Made by a program: the position numbers and the translations under genes
NCBI GenBank assembly: GCA_020637795.1
Contig: JACKJT010000003.1
Coordinates: forward strand, 434,001-498,000
Direction: 5' to 3'
Length of the DNA: 64,000 nt
DNA from: Hoeflea sp.
Lineage (GTDB): Bacteria; Pseudomonadota; Alphaproteobacteria; Rhizobiales; Rhizobiaceae
The notes under the pieces: generated by a model
The model's input: the letters and a program-made list of their open reading frames with translations, nothing else
Database searches by the model: none
What the model was told of the DNA's origin: nothing
In this document: positions 63,235 to 64,000 of the stretch, piece after piece
Numbering within the stretch: position 1 is the first letter of the stretch
How the letters are laid out: every line of letters starts with the position of its first letter

Positions 63235-64000
63235 ATGATCGAAACCGACATCCTTGTGATTGGCGCCGGCTTGGCGGGACTGACGCTGGCACGGGAGCTT
63301 TCCGCTCTGGGCAACAAGGTCCTGCTCCTCGAAAAATCCAGATCTCCGGGCGGCCGCCTCTCGACCCGCCGCAGTGATTTCGGCGGTTTCGATCATGGGG
63401 CTCAATACCTGACCAGCCGCACTGCCGGTTTCACATCCCTGCTCAACCAGTTCTCGCAAAGCGACGAACTGGCCCCCTGGAATCCGGCTGGAAAGGACAG
63501 CACCCGCCCCTGGTGGGTTGGCACGCCGGGCATGTCGACACTCGGCAAGGCCATGGCACATGATCTCGACATCGAATACGACACCAGGATCACCGGGATT
63601 GTGAAGCAGGATCGACAGTTTCTGATCCACACCGAAAACCGCTCGGGGGCCGGGCCGGACTACCTGGCGGCGAGAGTTGTCGCGGCGATCCCGGCGCCGC
63701 AGGCCCTGGAACTGCTCACTCCGGTCGATCCCGCCTTCGTGCAATTGAAGAACGTCGTCATGGCTCCCTGCTGGTCTGCCATGCTGGCATTCGAGGCTGG
63801 TCTGACGGACATCCAGGACCTGATCCGCGGTCAAAAATCCGACGTGCTGTCGCTGATTGCGCGCAACGGCTCAAAGCCCGCAAGAACAGGTGAAACCTTT
63901 GTTTTGCATGCAACACCGCAGTGGAGCCGCGAGCATATTGAAAGCGAGCGTGACGCCGTGAAATCCGCGATGCTGAACGCCATGCGCGAGCAGACCGGAC
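63235..64000 (+). CDS. Renalase-like FAD-dependent oxidoreductase, 5' part
   Basis: The gene starts at an ATG with GGAAT about 9 bases upstream and runs off the window, so only about 255 codons are visible. The N-terminus carries a canonical FAD dinucleotide motif (DILVIGAGLAGLTLARELSALG), then LEKSRSPGGRLSTRR and FDHGAQYLTSR. This is the pattern of renalase-like NAD(P)-binding flavoproteins, bacterial forms of which oxidise off-pathway isomers of NAD(P)H. The completeness of the C-terminal part cannot be judged. Confidence 0.87.
   Translation, partial: MIETDILVIGAGLAGLTLARELSALGNKVLLLEKSRSPGGRLSTRRSDFGGFDHGAQYLTSRTAGFTSLLNQFSQSDELAPWNPAGKDSTRPWWVGTPGMSTLGKAMAHDLDIEYDTRITGIVKQDRQFLIHTENRSGAGPDYLAARVVAAIPAPQALELLTPVDPAFVQLKNVVMAPCWSAMLAFEAGLTDIQDLIRGQKSDVLSLIARNGSKPARTGETFVLHATPQWSREHIESERDAVKSAMLNAMREQTG

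Overview
This is chromosomal DNA, GC-rich and densely coded, from an alphaproteobacterium, most likely of the order Hyphomicrobiales (Rhizobiales; a Hoeflea-, Rhizobium- or Agrobacterium-like organism). Four things point there: a ROSE-type RNA thermometer in front of an Hsp20 gene, an sRNA of the suhB/mmgR (alpha-r8) type beside an inositol-monophosphatase-family gene, a CpdR response regulator, and the rhizobial gene order glgP-glgB-glgC-glgA-pgm-glgX. The split pntAA/pntAB/pntB genes, the aa3 oxidase subunit IV and a DUF992 protein also fit. I see no insertion sequence, integrase, prophage or CRISPR array. The species cannot be named from this sequence.

Layout. 0.1-4 kb: threonine aldolase, then a four-gene bufferin-type RiPP operon (precursor, MNIO/DUF692 enzyme, DUF2063 partner, DoxX membrane protein). 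4-8.7 kb: Hsp20 with thermometer and heat-shock promoter, a lysophospholipase-like hydrolase, HisN, the mmgR-like sRNA, N-formylglutamate amidohydrolase, CpdR and tRNA-Val(GAC). 9-14 kb: two overlapping genes for exported proteins, one of 1401 residues that I cannot assign and one with an apparent NADase-type glycan-binding domain. 14-21.4 kb: a giant LapA-like type I secreted adhesin, divergent from a LapG-like periplasmic cysteine protease. 21.5-34.5 kb: a phosphoglycerol-transferase-like sulfatase-fold enzyme and the glycogen operon, whose genes mostly overlap by 1-4 bases.

34.6-40.7 kb: MaoC dehydratase and a sarcosine oxidase operon (soxB, a cupin, soxD, soxA, soxG). 41-46.3 kb: rpsU, a TPR lipoprotein, a DUF992 protein, proton-translocating transhydrogenase and an oxidase subunit. 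46.4-49.7 kb: a FeeM-like N-acyltransferase and a membrane GGDEF-EAL protein. 49.9-58.5 kb: fused indolepyruvate:ferredoxin oxidoreductase, an SDR, and a TRAP transporter that resembles 2-oxoacid carriers. 58.7-64 kb: gamma-glutamyl hydrolase, 2-hydroxyacid dehydrogenase with a LacI regulator, MarR regulator, creatininase-family hydrolase, and the start of a renalase-like flavoprotein that runs off the window.

How the parts may work together. Surface attachment is a theme: the adhesin and its probable protease lie side by side, and a c-di-GMP enzyme lies further along, though no LapD-type receptor or type I exporter is present. The bufferin operon probably handles copper. The 49.9-60.6 kb stretch looks like uptake and oxidation or reduction of 2-oxo or 2-hydroxy acids. 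The least explained module is the pair of exported proteins at 9-14 kb.
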